DNA from: Gnomoniopsis sp. IMI 355080
Lineage: Eukaryota; Ascomycota; Sordariomycetes; Diaporthales; Gnomoniaceae
Assembly: GCA_027946555.1 (NCBI GenBank)
Contig: JAPEVC010000071.1
Span: 1-64,000 of the forward strand
DNA length: 64,000 nucleotides
Reading direction: 5' to 3'
Part shown: in pieces, positions 1-10,632 of the stretch
How positions within the stretch are numbered: position 1 is the stretch's first letter
Layout: every line of letters starts with the position of its first letter
The notes under the pieces: model-generated
Database searches by the model: none
What the model was told of the DNA's origin: nothing
The model's input: the letters and a program-made list of their open reading frames with translations, nothing else
Made by a program: the position numbers and the translations under genes

Positions 1-472
1 GTGATGTGGTACGGCACAGGAATCAATCGACATTGAAAAAAAGTTGCGGTTGGGGAGAGTCGGCGCCATTGGAGGGACTGGACCTGAAGCTACAGGGGTA
101 GCTTCCGCTGCACCATGGCACTGATCCACTGCAGCTTGGAGCCTCGTCAAGGTTCAGGGCTGAACGGGCGGGAAGGGGTAGGGTCCAATTTGGCAGGGAT
201 GTGCCTTTCTTTGCAACATCCATCCAACTTCACCACTTGAATTACACTTCACCCTCAAAGTGAACGTCACTCCCACGACCCTTGAGATATCTTTCATACT
301 AAGCTGATTATGCTTCAAAATTGAGCAGGGGCTTGGATGCTTATTCGGGTTCAACTACTTCTTCCATAGTAGAACATGCCAACTAAGCGAACAGGAAACT
401 GTCCAGACACAACTACTCTATCTCTACCTACCAATGGGTGCCTTCTTATGTCTTCTAATCAATCCTACCACC
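1..472. other. intergenic left edge
   Basis: No gene can be supported here. The short open frames lack family resemblance or splice context. The segment lies 3' of the ATP-grasp gene, so it should contain that gene's terminator and untranslated region; I cannot point to a specific polyadenylation signal. Confidence 0.5.
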
Positions 473-2347
473 TCAACAAGCAAACATCTTGGTAGTGCTG
501 ACATTAACTCGACTCCATCTCTCGCCTCTCCACCATGAATCCAGAATTGCCCCAGGCCAGTAGATATGATACAATGCCACAGTGGGCCACGGGTCCCAGA
601 TTTCGAACAGACCATCCTGCCACCGCATGACGTGATTCGCAAACTCCCCAGCGGAATCCATGAATTTGGAGACTGAGAAGGGCCATATCAGAAGCCTCAG
701 GAACGGTAGCAGCACCAGAGTAACGAGATCATGTCCAATCCAGTACCGCGGCGTGACATCTACTGGAGGCCTCGCCACACTAGGCGGCTTGATCGCTTCC
801 AAATGCCACTTCTCATACTCAGTATGCGCCGGCCCTTTCTTATCCTTCTTGGTAAAAATCGACATATATGCGTCCACCATACCGCGCATCTCTGCGCCCG
901 GTGTGGCGAACAACGCTACAGCCGTGTGTGCACGAGGATTGCATTCAATCGCGTACATCTTCATCTTGTCATCTTCGTGGTCCATGTCCTCTTCGACCAT
1001 GAAGTCAAAACTCAAGTGGCCGGTGAAGGGAATTTTGCCTGTCTTCTTTTCTTCCTTTGCCACTTGCTTTGTGAAAGCCAACATTTCCTTGCTCAGAGGG
1101 TCATCCGCGGGCAGGGCCTTGTAGTGCATAAGGAGCTCACTGGAAGGGCATGCCACAAAGACTTTCACCTCTCCGTCGACGACCAGTGCATGTGTGCAGT
1201 ACTCTCTGTTGCCGGTAATGAACTGCTGAAGGATCCAGGGCCGTTCCTTCGAAATTGGCAGCTGACGGACGTACGCCTCTGTATCGGCGCCCTGGTAGGC
1301 TTCCGTGCCCAGCTCTCGTGATAGTGGGAGTAGTGTCATGTTACCCCGGTGCGCGTCGTCCATTCCCACAGGCTTCAAGATGAACTTTCTCCCAGTATTT
1401 GATGTCAAATTGTCCAGCAGAATTTTATTCGCTTCCGCGTGCGAAACCACCTCATGTGTCTCCGGCACGGGTAGCCCTAGCTCCTCCATATATCTCACGA
1501 AGGTATTCTTCTCATGAAACTTCATTGTCGTCTCCTCATCAAACTGCACGCACTCCGTTCTGGGCCTGTTCCGCTGCTGCAACATCGTCCTCACCATTCC
1601 ATCCTCGGCCGCGCTGGCCACACCAGAGCAGCTCACCCACAGGTCCACCTGCTCCTCCTGAATGATCTCCAGAATATCCGTTGCGTATTTAGTGGCCACG
1701 GCTGCCCGCTCCTGTTGCGTCATATTTGCTGCATATACCGGCTTTTCGAGATGATACACGGCGTTACATGCCTTTGAGAATCGCCTTCCGCCTAGCCAAT
1801 CGGGAAGCCACACACTGCTGCGCAGGACGTTGAAATCGGCGCCGACCACGCGATGGCCTGTAAGACGGAAGGCTCTGGCGAGGGTGATACCTTTGGTCAT
1901 GGAGATGCCTGTGACGAGGACGGTCTTCTGGCGGAAATCGGGGGCCGCGCGGCATTGACGACGAAGTGTTGCGAAGAAGGAGGGTGTGTGAGTGGAGAAT
2001 GGGAAGAGGTAGGTGATCCAGGTGGAGGGAAGGTTCTCGAGGAGGTAGGCGATGGTGAAGCTAAGGGGGAAAAGAGCGAGGCTGAGGTACAACAGCAGGA
2101 ACGTCTTGATGTGGTCGCGGATGGGAAGATTGAGGACGGGGAGAAAAGGAGCGGTAGGCTGAGAAGGCTTAAAGACCTCATCGTCTCTGTTGTCTTCCTC
2201 CATGTGCTCGGTTTGATCCTCAAGGGCGTGATGTTCTGTCGCAATGGCCGTCGAGGCTTGAGAGAGAGGTCGAGAGGGGATGTTTGCCCTAGCTGGCCGT
2301 TGTTGGGAGGCCATGCCCTTGGGTCGGCCCGAGTTGAATAGATGCAT
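473..2347 (-). CDS. ATP-grasp ligase, MysC-like (mycosporine biosynthesis)
   Basis: Single-exon frame of 624 residues. The first 75 residues are low complexity, followed by a strongly hydrophobic stretch (about 82-103) that could anchor the protein in a membrane. The ATP-grasp fold starts near residue 270. Visible signatures are KFILKPVGMDDAHRGN (nucleotide-binding lysine strand), WILQQFITGNREYC, GHLSFDF and the metal-binding AIECNPRAHT. In mycosporine pathways such an enzyme joins an amino acid, usually glycine, to 4-deoxygadusol. That role is inferred from the adjacent cyclase and methyltransferase genes. The ATG at 2347 is used; the next in-frame ATG (codon 12, 2314) is also possible. A second hydrophobic patch lies near residue 550. 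The membrane segment is not something I associate with cyanobacterial MysC. Confidence 0.82.
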   Translation of the reverse strand: MHLFNSGRPKGMASQQRPARANIPSRPLSQASTAIATEHHALEDQTEHMEEDNRDDEVFKPSQPTAPFLPVLNLPIRDHIKTFLLLYLSLALFPLSFTIAYLLENLPSTWITYLFPFSTHTPSFFATLRRQCRAAPDFRQKTVLVTGISMTKGITLARAFRLTGHRVVGADFNVLRSSVWLPDWLGGRRFSKACNAVYHLEKPVYAANMTQQERAAVATKYATDILEIIQEEQVDLWVSCSGVASAAEDGMVRTMLQQRNRPRTECVQFDEETTMKFHEKNTFVRYMEELGLPVPETHEVVSHAEANKILLDNLTSNTGRKFILKPVGMDDAHRGNMTLLPLSRELGTEAYQGADTEAYVRQLPISKERPWILQQFITGNREYCTHALVVDGEVKVFVACPSSELLMHYKALPADDPLSKEMLAFTKQVAKEEKKTGKIPFTGHLSFDFMVEEDMDHEDDKMKMYAIECNPRAHTAVALFATPGAEMRGMVDAYMSIFTKKDKKGPAHTEYEKWHLEAIKPPSVARPPVDVTPRYWIGHDLVTLVLLPFLRLLIWPFSVSKFMDSAGEFANHVMRWQDGLFEIWDPWPTVALYHIYWPGAILDSWWRGERWSRVNVSTTKMFAC

Positions 2348-3075
2348 ACGAGAGTCGATGCTTCGAAGTCAATTGATAAAATTCTCTTCGGCTATTGGAT
2401 TGCAAGTCCGCAATGTTCCACGAATTTTCTTAGTAAGTACGCGTTGGCTGGGGGAGTGAATCAGTATGTCGTCACACAGCATTCAAGCAAACTGTGTGTT
2501 CGGGGTCAGATATTCCGAAGCGAGGAACAACAAGGAATGATGAGAAGGTATCTACATGCAGGTACCTTCTTTCCATGAATCATTTCAGAAGTCGGCATCC
2601 CTATTACGATTTTCAGAAAGGCATGAGCCGGAGAGTCTCAACCGACGCAGGGATGCAGCTTTTCCCTACCACGACACCGTCTGCGAAGCTAATGCTTGCG
2701 TCGACACTATTACCTCACCACTCTGGCGTCTGGCCAAGCTTGTAGGAACGTGTTGGGGGTAGCTTCCCCGGTAGATGTCTTGGTTCTTCGGTACGCATGG
2801 GAAAAGGATCGTCAGGGGTTTGAAATACAGTGGGATGTCTTAGTGAGTATCACGAGCAGTCTAGCGGTGGACACAAAGAAGGATCCTGCAGGCAGTACCA
2901 TCAAGTCAAGTTCTCAATTCTCTCTTTTTGGGTGTACACTAGATGTTCATGCTGTATGACACCATGGCTACTTCGGTTTATCGTCTCGAAAGCCGGCTTT
3001 TTTCTTCTTGTCTTTTCGTCTCTGTCCCTCCACCGGAAATTGTTGAGGAATGTACCCATGAAAGGGCCACTTTCT
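2348..3075. other. intergenic: ATP-grasp promoter and cyclase 3' region
   Basis: About 730 bp between the start of the ATP-grasp gene and the stop of the cyclase gene, both on the minus strand. Open frames here have no recognisable product. It should hold the ATP-grasp promoter; no distinctive operator was seen. Confidence 0.5.
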
Positions 3076-4830
3076 TCAAGCACTATTCGTCACACCCACA
3101 GCCTCAACAAGTTTGTCGCTAACATTACCGTTGTTGTTCACACCATCGACGTCAACACCGTCAACACCATTCAAGTAGCCATTCGTCGAGTGCGCCTGAC
3201 CATTCTTGAGGACGTGCTCATTCAAGTGCGCATGGCCGTTGGTGCCATTAGCATCGTTGGTACCATTTGTAGCCCCCTTAGTTACGGCCTTGGCCACATT
3301 CTTCTTGACACCAGCGCCGTTCTCAACGACAGTGTTCATGACACTTAGATTCTCCTGTTCAAGGTCTGTGTAGCCGGTATCACTACCATCCACATAGGCC
3401 TCGAGCCCATCGCCATGTCTTGGGTAGTTCTTGACGATGTCTTTGTGCTTCCTGAGAACAAGAGCCAACTCCTCGTTCGATACATCGTTCAAGAAGGTGC
3501 AGCTTCCCAGAGGATTTGGCACAGCAAGTCTCAGCTTGCCGTCACGCGTCTTGAGGATAGCAGCGGTACCGCGCTCAAGCACCCCCTCGTCGAACTGCGG
3601 ATGATCAATCGACAAGCCCGCGCGCGAAAACAGCGTCAATAGACGGGTATGTTCGGCGTCGCTCAGCAAACCCCGATGGTTGGCCAGAGTCGCGGTGTAG
3701 GCCATGTCGATGGAGATGGCGTGGCCGTGGCGCAGGGGTGTAGCAGGTACCAGCTCGTGCAGAGGAGACCAGGTATGTCCATAGGCGATGACACGGTCGA
3801 GACCAATCTCGTGGAGGTTGGGCGACTCCAGCTTGAGCATCTCATAGATGCCTTCGCGATTTATCTACACTATATGAGTTTCTTGCAGTGATGTGACGCA
3901 GAGGGAAGTGACGAACAATATCGGCTGCTTGTTTGAGCTCAGATGTGGCACCATCTCCTCGACCAAATTTGTGCTCAATGAGCTGCTCGCAGTACTTGTC
4001 CAGCAAGTTGAACACCTCGAGGTGAGAGCAAGATGAGATCTTGATGAGCTCAGCAAACCCGTTCCGCACCTGGGCGATGGGCAGTGATCGCAAGAAGGTG
4101 AAATCCAAGAATGTGTGAATGGGAGCGTGGTAAGCTCCTAGCCTGTTCTTGTAGTTGCCGTAATTGACCGCCACCTTAATGCTCACGCTAGCATCAATCA
4201 AGCCTATGACCGTGGTGGGCACACGGATGAAGTTCGTGTTACGACGGTAAGCCGCACAGGCAAAACTGACAGAGCAGGGTCAGCTAAAAGTATTGTACAG
4301 AACAAAGCATCATCGAGACGTGGTACGGGAAAGCAACCAGGTCCTATTCATTGTAGCAAGAGAAGACGGACATGGAAGAGACTTACCCAGCAACATCAGT
4401 GACTAGACCGCCGCCAACAACAAGTACGGGTTCCTAGTGCGCTGTCAATACCCGAAGCTGGCTCCAACAAAGAGACAAAAATGGGTGTGAAATTGCTCAC
4501 CTTTCGGATGATCCCAAAATCGGTCATGGAGTCGGCGATTTGGAGAAAAGTGTCAATGGTCTTGGCCTTCTCGCCTATCGAGGTCTTGTGAACCTTCAAC
4601 GTCAACCCATAGTGGGCAAAGTAGGCCTCCATCTTATCTCCGTAGAGACCGAACACGTTCTTGTCTGTCACCGCAAGAACGCGTCCCCATGGCTTGTAGC
4701 AATTAGCTAGACCTGGGTTCTGGATATCGAAGACACCATCGACGAAAGAGAAGTCATAGCTGATCTTCTCGTAACCTTCCACGTGGAAGCCCGCTTGGGT
4801 CTCGGCAACGGTTGCCTTGAGGTCAGACAT
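3076..4830 (-). CDS. dehydroquinate synthase-like sugar-phosphate cyclase (desmethyl-4-deoxygadusol synthase type)
   Basis: Four exons join in phase: 4830-4501, 4433-4387, 4265-3917 and 3864-3076, giving 504 residues. The protein has the sugar-phosphate cyclase layout: an NAD-binding segment [16 protein letters not shown], then [34 protein letters not shown] and [10 protein letters not shown], which carry the Glu/His/His metal ligands. Members with this layout convert sedoheptulose 7-phosphate to 2-epi-5-epi-valiolone or desmethyl-4-deoxygadusol. The methyltransferase and ATP-grasp neighbours favour the gadusol (MysA) role. The last ~80 residues form an Asn/Gly/Val-rich tail absent from the catalytic core. 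The third intron uses the unusual donor GTTCGT. Divergent from the methyltransferase across a 1.7-kb spacer. Confidence 0.85.
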
Positions 4831-6502
4831 GATGGATATGAGGTAAACAAAGACAAAAGAGACAAGTGAAAGTCAACAATCAACCAGTCAACAGAGGGGG
4901 TTTTGTGGTCGTGGTAGGTCACAAGAACGGCTTGTGACAGCCCGCTCCGTCCATTCTGAAGATATAAGTTCTTCAAGTAGGCTGTTGTACAGCAAGTCTT
5001 CGTTGACCGGGACAAGTCATGTCGTCACGACTTGTTTGCTCGCGTGTATTTGCATGAGAAGCAACGTAAGAGTAACGTCTGACGCTCTTTCTGTGGTGGC
5101 TTCGAGTCCGTCGCAGGACAATAGAAGTCTAGACAAGGCGCGGCATGGGATATAGACTCCGGACAGGGCCATACCAAGACCTTTCTTGACCGGAAAAGCA
5201 ACCAACCGAGGGGCCGGAAACAAAAGTGACGAGGAATTCTGGCTGATTTCAGTATTCAAAGTAGGTATCTTCTGTTGTGGCCTGGTTGCTTTTGTGGATC
5301 CAGAATTCTGGTACGGGATACAGGCTTTTGAAGAATCCCCTTGCAAGTATCGCAATACTGGGGGCTTGTGCGCGAATTGGGTCTCTAAAGTGGCAGGTAC
5401 TTGGCAACAGAGTTCGAGAGAAACGCCAAAAGATGTAGTGTGTACTTTAGAATGGCCTTTTGTTCGCAGAGTCATAGACCCGGGATGTTGTTTTCGTGCG
5501 TTAGCTCGAAAACGTTGCTATTGAGATGCTGTCAGCCGTTCCCGGACGTGTGAGACAATGTGCTGGGGTCAGTGGGCAATTTGTTTCCTATCAAATCCCA
5601 CGGGAGAGATGGCGACATTGCCCGTGGCCGCAGCAGTCGCCACAACAGGCTCGGCGAGCCGGCGGGGTACATCGTGCTGAGTGCCACGAGCCACGAAGCC
5701 ACGAGCCACGAAGGAGTGGTGATCGGCCCTCTGACGCCAGCATCCGGGTTTCCAGATGGCGTCTAGCCGCGCCTTTGAGACTCGAAGCTGCAGCGTCTTC
5801 CCAGAACGACGAGACATGTGGAGCCGCCTGCAAACGCAATCAGAGCGTGATTGGGAATCCTGCTGGAAGCTCTGGACTCTGCTCCCCTGGAGCTAGTCGA
5901 GTGGTGACGCTGAGATGTCCTTGGCCCGTTGAGCTGTCTTCGCAGAGTCACGGGTTTTCGCGTCGAGGGGACCTGGGGGAGTCCTTGATGAGCCCCGCAT
6001 TCGTGTCTCGCTCAAAGTCGAACAAGATCGTCTCTAGGGCGGGACCGGTTGTGTGTTAGATGACAAGATGGTGACGACTACATTGGGTTTAGGCTCGTAT
6101 CATCTGTGTCCCGGCGATACCCGGGAGGCATACTCCTAGAAAGAATTCTTGTGTGACCGAAGCAATTCGATGGGCGATGTTGAGAGGATCAAGGCATCTA
6201 TGCGTCTATGACAGGCCTTGACATGGGAAGAAGTAAATAATTATGTCAGTCCCCGCACGCGGCACCCAAATCGCAACCCCTCTTCGCGGTCTACCCTGCC
6301 CACGCAAGTACTGTACATTGCAATACCTGGAGTTAGCTAGTGTGGCAGCTTTCCCCTTGCACAGCCCTAGTTCACTTTAATTTCTAGTCATCATTCTCAT
6401 GTAGAAAACAGCTCGTGGACTCATCTGAATACGACTTACTACCATTTTTGCCCTGACACCAACTGCTTGGACACTTCGTATTGCTCTCTGCTCTTGATCA
6501 CT
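4831..6502. promoter_or_regulatory. divergent promoter of cyclase and O-methyltransferase
   Basis: This 1.67-kb spacer separates two divergently transcribed mycosporine genes, so it should control both. Open frames inside it have no family resemblance and overlap one another in several phases. A perfect tandem 15-bp duplication lies at 5683-5712. A CAAT-like, AT-richer stretch lies just before the methyltransferase start. No other operator was recognised. Confidence 0.5.
5683..5712. repeat. 15-bp perfect tandem duplication
   Basis: The unit gccacgagccacgaa occurs twice back to back, and each unit itself contains two near-copies of gccacga. It lies in the shared promoter of the cyclase and methyltransferase genes. 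It may be slippage, or paired binding sites. Confidence 0.8.
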
Positions 6503-7592
6503 ATGAGCACTATGAACGAGTTCACAGGACAGGCATATCAGCCTCAGGAAGAAGTCTATGTAATGTCCATACTATGATCTGAAAAAAATCCGGTCACCCT
6601 ACTGACATCATGTAGTTCGACGATGGCCGTGAGATTGCCCTGCTTCACTTCATTTACAACCACCCCAGGCTAGCAGAGATCCGAGGGAATCCCCAGAAGG
6701 TTCTTGAAGCCATTGATGAGTATGGAAGAACAAAAAAGTACCTCATGAACATCGGCGAATACAAATCTGGTATCGTGACCGATCTCATCAAAGAGACTAA
6801 ACCACAGGTCATGGTCGAGCTGGGGGGCTACTGTGGATACTCTGCCATTGCATTTGGAGCAGCACTTCGGGATGCAGGTGGAGATCGTTACTACAGCCTT
6901 GAGTATAATCCGGAATTCGGCGCGGTCATCTCCAGTCTTGTCGATTTAGCGGGTCTTCATGACGTGGTAAAGGTGGAAATTGGCGCCAGCTCTTCGTCCT
7001 TGAGAAGGCTCTACGCGGACGGTACATTGAAGAAGATCGACTTGATGTTCTTGGACCATGTGAAGCCACTTTACACACCTGATCTCAAATTGTGTGAGGA
7101 ACTCGGCTTGATTGGTCCAGGCTCTGTCCTCGCAGCCGACAATGGTGAGTCAACCTTTTGCTTGAGATGCAGACCCTCAGATGGGATTGGGGGCCCCCGA
7201 GGTGGTGTTTGGTTCTATCATGACGGTGCTGACCCGTGCATTCACAAAATAGTGGTAAAGCCTGGGAATCCTCCCTACTTGAAATATGTGAGAAGTACAG
7301 TGGAAGAGAAGCGTCAGGAGTACCAAAAAGACACGGGTTCGGACCCCCTGCATTTGCCCGATCGATCGAAATATACCTACAAAACAGGGGACAAGGACCA
7401 AGTCCTCGAGTCTGACGTTCATGGAAATCCAAACCTGGTCTATGACAGCAAGTTCAACGAGGGATGGGAACCCAGTGGTGTTCCGGTATGATATATGTCC
7501 AAAACCTCTCGTTTCCGGGCTTTTCACTGACATTTTACCGCCAACTTCAGGATGCTGTCGAGGTCACCCGATGCACAGGCGTTGAGGCTTAG
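6503..7592 (+). CDS. O-methyltransferase, MysB-like (catechol-OMT fold)
   Basis: Four exons fit in phase: 6503-6559, 6616-7144, 7253-7485 and 7551-7592, about 286 residues. The class I SAM-dependent fold of the catechol O-methyltransferase group is visible: VMVELGGYCGYSAIAFG (SAM-binding glycine loop), YYSLEYNPEF (acidic residue for the ribose), IDLMFLDHVKPLY (metal-binding Asp region) and GPGSVLAADN (second metal Asp/Asn). In mycosporine pathways this enzyme methylates desmethyl-4-deoxygadusol. Here the role follows from the divergent cyclase neighbour and the ATP-grasp gene beyond it. The second intron is 108 bp and has no in-frame stop, so retaining it would insert 36 residues. No signal peptide; cytosolic. 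Confidence 0.85.
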
Positions 7593-8013
7593 ATATTCAA
7601 GATAGATTACTAGAATAAAATTACTTCCTGGTCACTCTTTTTAGTGCTGTGAACTTGTCTTCGACCGGATGATCGAGAAAAGTGAGGCCTGTGGCTCTTT
7701 CCTACGCTCCTGATAAAAGTTTGCTCATAAAAATTTGACTCTGATAGAACGAATTGGAATCGACTCGCATGATCGCTCCTCCTCCTCCTTCCTTTTCCCT
7801 TGCCTGGCAGGAGGCCAGGTGCGATGAATCTTCTACCCATCCAATTGTTTTGACTCTGATCTCCTCGCAAACATTGTCTCATGAACGCAGGCTCCTCCAA
7901 TATATCACGTTCGTCACTCTTTAACCCGCCCCGAGCCCTGCGTTCCTACGAAAGTATCTTGCTCGCATGCAAATCGTCATCCTTTACACCTGCATCAATT
8001 CAATTGTCAGAGA
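7593..8013. other. intergenic, methyltransferase to reductase
   Basis: About 420 bp with a CT-rich tract near 7775-7800. It should contain the 3' end of the methyltransferase gene and the promoter of the reductase-like gene. Nothing else was recognised. Confidence 0.5.
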
Positions 8014-9435
8014 ATGGCCTCCTCTGCAACAGTCGACCCTCCTCCTGCCTCTCCAGTCGTCATTCTCTTGACCGGTGTTACAGGATTCCTTGGAAAGGTT
8101 GTCCTGGAGGAACTCGTCAGACGGAAGAACGCGGGCTCTCTCCATTACGACAGACTCGTCGTGTTAATTCGCGCAGCCCGCGGTAAATCTCCCACGGAAA
8201 GGTTCCAAGACAAAGTGATCAAGTCAGGTTGTTTTTCCCGGCTTCCCGAGGGGTGGGCCAAGCACATCGAGGTTATATCTGGTGATCTCATGGAGGCAGC
8301 CTGTGGGATCGAGTCTGCTACCCGTGATGAGCTCATACAGAACATCACGCACATCCTGCACTGTGCGGGCTGCGTGGCCTTCGACTCTTCCCTTAACGTT
8401 CTGCTGGCAGAAAATGTCACAGCAAGTGTCAACATCCTCGAGCTAGCACAACACAGCCCTGCTTTGCGTCGCCTCATCCTCACGTCCACCGCATATGTCA
8501 CGCCGCACACGAATGAGCCAATCTAGGAACAGCTCGTTGCCCTTCCCAGGCCCGCCCAACAAATTCTCGATGACTTGCACGAGGGAAGGAAGGCCCCAGA
8601 TGAAATTATCGCGGAGACTGGCCATCCAAACTACTACACGTTGGCAAAGTGTCTGGCGGAGCACGTCGTCGCTCAGAAGATGGGCAACACCCCGCTTACC
8701 TTTGTGCGTCCCAGCATCATTTCCGCGAGCATGCGGTACCCATTTCCCGGCTGGATCGACAGCTTTGCAGCCTTGGCTGGGCCTATGGCGGCATTTGCTC
8801 TTGGTGGCCTGAAGGTTCTTCACGGCGACCCGGCGGCAATCCTGGATGTTGTGCCTGTGGATGAAGTCGCCAAGTGCATCATCAACGAGGCCCTTTTCCC
8901 TCCAGTATACGGAAACGTCGATCGGAGAAACCTCAATGAAAAGTCACGCATTGTGCATTGTGTCTCGACCAAGAAGAATGGGCCAAGCACGTGGGACATC
9001 TGCTTCGAAACGATCGCGTATTTCGAACAGCCAGAGAACACGGTTCTTTATAAGCCTCATGGATACTACATTGGCACGGACGACCGTTGGTTCTACTTCT
9101 ACGAGTTCATCTATCAGTACTTGCCTATCAAACTTTCCGAGCTTGCGGCATTGATGATGCTAGACTGGAAAGGGGCGGCCAAAGCACGGAAGACTCTGGA
9201 GCGGTTGGGACAGGTCGACACGCACTTCCGCTACTTCGTTGAGAACACTTATGACTACCGTTCCGCTGTCCCTGTACTTGAAGGAGACTTTGACAGGAAA
9301 AAGTACCTCCAAATCGTGTTGCAAGGCGTGAGGCAAAACTTGCTTCTTCCTTTGATGGCCAGAGAGAAGGCCCGGGCTATTCAGCAAACGGGTCCAGAAC
9401 CCAAGAAGGAGGATGCGCCTGGCATTGTGAGATGA
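8014..9435 (+). pseudogene. fatty acyl-CoA/thioester reductase with an in-frame TAG
   Basis: Two same-frame halves, 8014-8523 and 8527-9435, are split only by TAG at 8524-8526; without it there would be about 473 residues. The N-terminus has the extended-SDR Rossmann motif LLTGVTGFLGKVVLEEL, then HILHCAGCVAFD and the TSTAYV strand. The second half holds the catalytic YTLAK (Tyr-x3-Lys) and a sterile/FAR-C-like C-terminal part. Fatty acyl reductases of this type reduce acyl-CoA to alcohol with NADPH. Protein similarity continues straight across the stop, which points to a single-base nonsense change, a sequencing error or programmed readthrough. A splice that removes the TAG would also remove the TSTAY catalytic strand. 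It directly follows the mycosporine genes. Confidence 0.7.
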
Positions 9436-10632
9436 CTCGTGGTGTCTGAGATCCTCGATGTCGTGTTGAGCATTTGCTTCGAAGCAGTCCGTATCAGGAG
9501 AGGCAAAGACGATGTGCATATCCTTTGGACGGGCGCAGTGAGGCATCTCTATCAGGCAACAGATTCCCCGTAATGATTAATCCAAGAAGGTCTTTTCAGA
9601 TATCCATAGACGAATTGAAAGACCAATCGATAGCACCCAGGCCTTCGAGTTGTCTTCCAGAAAGGCACCTCCTGGGCGTCCGGGCACTCTTGTCACTCAG
9701 AAGACATACGGGATACCACCTGCAGTCCAATAGAATGCCTAGTCTACGCCGTCTTATTAGGGTCTTGGGGCGAAGGTCGAGTACAGTATAAGCTCCTCTT
9801 CCATTCACGTCCGCATCCGTGCAGGTGGTATTGTTGGTTCTTCGCAATTTAAGGGCGGTGATTTCCCCGCATCTCCTCAGGCCATGAGCCGGAATGCAAT
9901 CTCCATTCCATGCCGACTACCGATGTCTGTTGTCTTCGATTTGAACACAGCATAGGCATTTTGCACCGCCAGGCCTGGGATATTAACAGCAGCGAGTTGG
10001 TCCAATTCTCCATGCGGCCAAGAAAGCCTCTTTATGCTTTTTGAACCTGCATATGCACCGGTTGGGGTCGTACCAGGAATACACCGCTTCGGGGACCGGG
10101 AGAGACACTTTCCCACTGCCTATATCCTCAATCTAGTCCATGGAACATTGGATTTGCTACACGGTCCTTCTGCGCCAAATCCCCGAGGTTAACATTACCG
10201 ACCTAAACCTGGCTGCCTTTGAACCTAATAATTCCGGATGGTGATCCCAGAAGCTGCGCTGCGCTACAACCCGTTCACGTATTCAACAGCCGACACAGCA
10301 CGATATTTAGACACACTGACAAGCCCTTCCCCATCTCTGCGCTTCTCGTGTCAGATCATCCAAGATGGGGGAGATGCCACCTGATTGTGAGTCCACCGTC
10401 TCATGGACCGTGTTGCATTCACCGTCGTGGTAGTTCGGACCGAGCCTTGCCCATCCTGCTGCCCTGCAATGTTACCTGACGCTCCTCCTCTCGGCTCCGC
10501 GCATACTCCCCGTTTCTCCATAAATTACACATGCCTTTTTGGTCTTGTAGCTGCCTTATCCCCCATCCTAGGTCGCTTGCTCAGCGTGCGAGGTCTTCCG
10601 GTCTGGACGAAGCGCTGGCAGTCGCTCTGAAA
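9436..10632. other. intergenic
   Basis: About 1.2 kb between two plus-strand genes. Open frames are short and do not resemble proteins. It presumably holds the promoter of the secreted glycosidase. No repeat or RNA gene was seen. Confidence 0.5.

Noticed and set aside
8476..8526. An intron that would remove the TAG in the acyl reductase
   Set aside because: The acceptor CTAG at the stop is possible, but available donors give introns of only about 35-50 bases and would delete the TSTAY catalytic strand of the SDR fold.
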